In this document: piece after piece, positions 4,490 to 6,540 of the stretch
How the letters are laid out: every line of letters starts with the position of its first letter
Numbering within the stretch: the stretch's first letter is position 1
NCBI GenBank assembly: GCA_021812105.1
Contig: JAKAOQ010000039.1
Location: forward strand, 1 to 6,540
From: Microcaldota archaeon
GTDB lineage: Archaea; Micrarchaeota; Micrarchaeia; Micrarchaeales; Micrarchaeaceae
Direction: 5' to 3'
Length of the DNA: 6,540 nucleotides
Notes under the pieces: generated by a model
Told to the model about the DNA's origin: nothing
The model's database searches: none
What the model saw: the letters and a program-made list of their open reading frames with translations, nothing else
Position numbers and translations under genes: made by a program

Positions 4490-6007
4490 CTAACCTGGTT
4501 TTTCTTTAGCCTTTCTCTTATTGCTCTTGAGCTCAGGAACAGTGTATCTGTTCCAGAACAGCTTGTAGAGGCCCATCCTGTCTGGAAGCTCTCTTAGACC
4601 CGGTATGTACGGAAGCGCCATAAACACGATGAATATAGCTACAGCTACGATCCCGTTCTCTAGATCGCCCCACCAGCGTATCCCGCTCGTGAGCATTTCC
4701 AGGGCGCCGTAGGGGGCGGCCCAGTAGCTGCCAGGTGGCCAGAGGCTACTACCAGCCTTGGATATTCCAAGCCACATCGGTGCAGCTAAACCGTATTTTT
4801 CTGCTTCTTCGGGCAGCGCGCCCGAATCATTCAGAAAGTTTATTACGTATGTATTGTCCAGGCCGCTGCTCGCCTCGTTCTGAAGTACTGGCTGATACAC
4901 TCCCGCCTGCGCCATAAGAACAAGCTGAGAAGTCACTGCTATAAGCGGATCTGTACTGTTTACACCGCCTGCAACGCTGCCGTTGTCAGAGAAGTATGTG
5001 TACGCCTGTGAATATTCGTTGATCCGCGAACTCTTCGGCTCGGCTAGATAAACGTTCTCGTAGTTTGGAGATCCGGACAGTTTAACGTAAGCTTCATAAG
5101 GTATTGTTACGAATACGGCCCTGGTGCTGAATGTGTACGGGTCTATAGTGTCCAGGTATGTTGCTGTAGGTGAGCTATAGTTGAATTCGTTAAGCAGCGT
5201 TAGCGCCATTACGCTTGGGCTGTTCGCCGCAACGCTCTGTATCGTGAGTGGAGGAATGTACGGTGCCCTGAACAGCACCGCGAACAAAAGTACGATGGCA
5301 AGCACGTACACCATGCGCCTGTACATCTGCCTGTGGTTTGCCGGAACCATACTGTATGGTATGTCATTTCTGTAAGGCTTGCTGAGGCCCTTGCTCTTTA
5401 CCATCATATAGTGAGTGAATATCAGCGCGACGAGCAGCAGCGGCACTATGGCGACGTGCCAACCCAGTACAGCACCAAAATTCAGGGGGTTTACCCAATA
5501 GCCAAGGCCCATTCCGTTCCACAGGTCCGCCCCCGCTTTCGCGTTCCACTGTGATACGAAATCACCGCGCAGGCCTATCCCGAAAGCGTACTCAAGGAAG
5601 ACAACGAAGAGTATTACAGAGCCGAGAACCCACACGAGCTTCTTTCTCTTGAAGGCAGAAGTGGACAGGTTGACAAACATATGTACGAGCATTAGAGTAA
5701 CGAACGCTTCGGCCGCCCACAGATGCACGCTTCTCATGAACGTCCCGGCAGCCGTCAGATTCCACCAGTACGGACCGAAGACGAGCATTATCATCCCGGT
5801 TACCGCGAGTATGCCGAACAGCTCGATCAGGTATATGCCTATAGTGAAAAAGAAGTTGTTGCCGTATGAGGGAACCTCCTTTATGTAAAAGAATTCAAGC
5901 ATGGACCGAAGTTGAGAGAAAATCCCCGAATCCTCACCCCTTTCAGCATCTGTGGATTCGGCACCCCGGGAGCCAGGCACATTGTTGTCTGCCACGATTT
6001 GCACCAA
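4490..6007 (-). CDS. Cytochrome b (quinol-oxidising complex, b/b6 family)
   Basis: A 505-aa di-haem cytochrome b, the membrane subunit that passes quinol electrons in cytochrome bc-type complexes. Helix B carries His95 and His109 and helix D carries His184 and His199, the four haem ligands; the 14- and 15-residue spacings match the cytochrome b6 pattern. Likely membrane helices are about 53-76, 92-115, 124-143, 180-202, 231-248 and 450-467. The basic loop 203-231 fits the cytoplasmic side. An amphipathic stretch (28-40) precedes helix A. Between helices E and F there is a long extracytoplasmic loop (about 250-448) with sequons at Asn276, Asn342, Asn350 and Asn393. The quinol-site PEWY motif aligns with Pro-Gly-Ser-Tyr (425-428). 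The end, PYIPGLRELPDRMG, resembles cytochrome b sequence after helix F, and the last canonical helices are absent. The start is uncertain among TTG 6007, GTG 6004 and GTG 5995; the TATA box at 6026-6033 supports this cluster. No Rieske gene lies beside it in this window. Confidence 0.93.
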   Translation of the reverse strand: MVQIVADNNVPGSRGAESTDAERGEDSGIFSQLRSMLEFFYIKEVPSYGNNFFFTIGIYLIELFGILAVTGMIMLVFGPYWWNLTAAGTFMRSVHLWAAEAFVTLMLVHMFVNLSTSAFKRKKLVWVLGSVILFVVFLEYAFGIGLRGDFVSQWNAKAGADLWNGMGLGYWVNPLNFGAVLGWHVAIVPLLLVALIFTHYMMVKSKGLSKPYRNDIPYSMVPANHRQMYRRMVYVLAIVLLFAVLFRAPYIPPLTIQSVAANSPSVMALTLLNEFNYSSPTATYLDTIDPYTFSTRAVFVTIPYEAYVKLSGSPNYENVYLAEPKSSRINEYSQAYTYFSDNGSVAGGVNSTDPLIAVTSQLVLMAQAGVYQPVLQNEASSGLDNTYVINFLNDSGALPEEAEKYGLAAPMWLGISKAGSSLWPPGSYWAAPYGALEMLTSGIRWWGDLENGIVAVAIFIVFMALPYIPGLRELPDRMGLYKLFWNRYTVPELKSNKRKAKEKPG

Positions 6008-6025
6008 AATTGTTTGAATATCTAT

Positions 6026-6033
6026 CCTTTTAT
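6026..6033 (-). promoter_or_regulatory. TATA box for the cytochrome b gene
   Basis: The minus strand reads ATAAAAGG in the context GGATAAAAGGATAG. Its centre is about 23-26 bp upstream of TTG 6007 and GTG 6004, predicting a leaderless mRNA. Its presence between the zinc-ribbon gene and cytochrome b suggests the latter has its own promoter. Confidence 0.5.
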
Positions 6034-6090
6034 CCTTAGCGCCAGCCTAGACATACTGGAGAATACCCTTGGTACGTGCGTGTTCGGCTA

Positions 6091-6219
6091 CTACCATACT
6101 ATCCCCTTATCTGAACAGTCCATAACAGCACCACAATTTGGGCAGCGAAGATGACAGGCTTGAAGTATTACCATCCTTGCTCCGCATACGAGACACGGCG
6201 TTTCGGCATATCCTTCCAT
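6091..6219 (-). CDS. Zinc-ribbon microprotein, 42 aa
   Basis: A very small protein built around one zinc ribbon. The knuckles are CLVCG (Cys9, Cys12) and CPNCG (Cys26, Cys29), with further Cys22, His23 and Cys35 in ACHLRC and MDCSDKG. The four CxxC cysteines are the likely Zn ligands. The layout, CxxCG then about 13 residues then CHLRCPNCG and DCSD, resembles small stand-alone zinc-ribbon proteins I remember from archaea and bacteria, whose role is unknown to me. The ATG at 6219 is chosen because a TATA box (6247-6254) lies about 31 bp upstream and the frame from there is almost only the ribbon. An upstream ATG at 6276 would add 19 hydrophobic residues but lies before that box. The gene is 83 bp upstream of cytochrome b on the same strand, so a link to the respiratory protein is possible, although each gene seems to have its own promoter. 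Confidence 0.72.
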   Translation of the reverse strand: MEGYAETPCLVCGARMVILQACHLRCPNCGAVMDCSDKGIVW

Positions 6220-6246
6220 CCAACCAGTTTCAATTATCACATAATC

Positions 6247-6254
6247 AATAAAAA
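6247..6254 (-). promoter_or_regulatory. TATA box for the zinc-ribbon gene
   Basis: The minus strand reads TTTTTATT, centred about 31 bp upstream of the ATG at 6219. It decides between that start and the longer frame beginning at 6276. Confidence 0.5.
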
Positions 6255-6310
6255 TGTATGCAAATAGAGTCAGCACAAAATTACCGGCCCTTCGCGAATT
6301 GCCGCACAGC

Positions 6311-6319
6311 GTTTAAATT
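6311..6319 (+). promoter_or_regulatory. TATA box for the gene at 6346
   Basis: GTTTAAATT is centred about 31 bp before the GTG at 6346, the spacing seen at several other starts here. With the box at 6247-6254 it makes 6220-6345 a divergent promoter region. Confidence 0.45.
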
Positions 6320-6345
6320 GCTATCCATACAAACATCATAATATA

Positions 6346-6540
6346 GTGGTTGTTTTGGGAGGGAAAAGAGAATATGCTGACCCAGCGGTCGTTACCGAAC
6401 GCCTCATAAACTGCTTCGAAACCGCGAACCGCGAGATCAACGAGGCACTGAATCAGAAAGTTCCTGAAGGAGAGCTCAAGGCCAGGGTAAAACTTTTTGT
6501 GGGAGACGCGTTCAGGAAGTGCGATGTAGACGTACACAAT
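6346..6540 (+). CDS. 5' part of an unrecognised protein (runs off the window)
   Basis: From GTG 6346 the plus strand stays open for 65 codons to the window edge, starting MVVLGGKREYADPAVVTERL and continuing with acidic and basic residues in a helical pattern (NCFETANREINEALNQ), then VKLFVGDAFRKCDVDVHN. The composition looks like a soluble protein, and codon use is like its neighbours. The GTG start has a TATA-like box at the expected distance (6311-6319); TTG 6355 is the next alternative. It is transcribed divergently from the zinc-ribbon gene. I do not recognise the family from this fragment. The overlapping minus-strand frame (6313-6537) has no promoter support and looks like its shadow. 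Confidence 0.65.
   Translation, partial: MVVLGGKREYADPAVVTERLINCFETANREINEALNQKVPEGELKARVKLFVGDAFRKCDVDVHN

Noticed and set aside
6335..6340. ATCATA in the promoter of the gene at 6346 as a further RHH site
   Set aside because: Only a six-base match without the following C or an opposing TATGAT arm. Such six-mers are expected several times in the window; another is inside cytochrome b near 5403.
6313..6537. A 74-codon minus-strand frame at the right edge
   Set aside because: It overlaps the plus-strand frame from GTG 6346, which has a well-placed TATA box and a more natural soluble composition. The minus frame has no visible promoter.
1..6540. CRISPR arrays, tRNA or rRNA genes, insertion sequences and attachment sites
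   Set aside because: I saw no regularly spaced repeats, no tRNA-like TPsiC or anticodon arms, no transposase frame and no paired terminal repeats.

Overview
The window reads as archaeal chromosome. The signs are A/T-rich boxes of archaeal TATA type about 23-40 bp upstream of nearly every start codon, very short or absent 5' leaders, several likely TTG or GTG starts, heavy ATA/AGG/AGA codon use, a lone small Toprim protein and an archaeal-style cytochrome b. The compact layout, mixed base composition and respiratory cytochrome b with many N-glycosylation sequons would suit an acidophilic lineage such as Micrarchaeota (ARMAN-like) or Thermoplasmatota. This taxonomic guess comes from general impression, not a search.

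Layout, left to right. (1) Positions 1-197 look like a divergent promoter region between a gene leaving the window on the minus strand (only its first 12 codons are here) and an unrecognised 208-aa protein (198-824). (2) Next on the plus strand come a 133-aa minimal Toprim protein (867-1268), a 58-aa two-helix membrane protein (1358-1534) followed by a long pyrimidine/T tract that probably terminates transcription, and an isochorismatase-like cysteine hydrolase (1655-2239). (3) A 342-bp gap (2240-2581) carries two copies of the perfect inverted repeat TATGAT-N3-ATCATA, 126 bp apart, upstream of an NAD-dependent epimerase/dehydratase gene (2582-3505). (4) Convergent to it is a minus-strand gene (3536-4393) whose product joins an N-terminal ribbon-helix-helix (RHH) DNA-binding domain to a sugar-1-phosphate nucleotidyltransferase domain. 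Its own promoter contains the same ATCATAC core found in the two inverted repeats. (5) Upstream on the minus strand are a divergent cytochrome b (4490-6007) and a 42-aa zinc-ribbon protein (6091-6219). (6) A partial plus-strand gene (6346-6540) runs off the right edge.

The most interesting part is 2377-4459. The nucleotidyltransferase and the epimerase are natural partners in nucleotide-sugar synthesis, probably for surface glycans. The nucleotidyltransferase carries its own DNA-binding domain, and both promoters share a palindromic motif of the kind RHH dimers bind. This suggests an enzyme-repressor, or a former enzyme turned sensor because its nucleotide-binding signature loop is degenerate, that controls itself and the epimerase according to sugar-nucleotide levels. 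The cytochrome b is a second point of interest: it keeps all four haem ligands but has a variant quinol-site motif and a roughly 170-residue sequon-rich extracytoplasmic insertion, and no Rieske gene lies beside it in this window.
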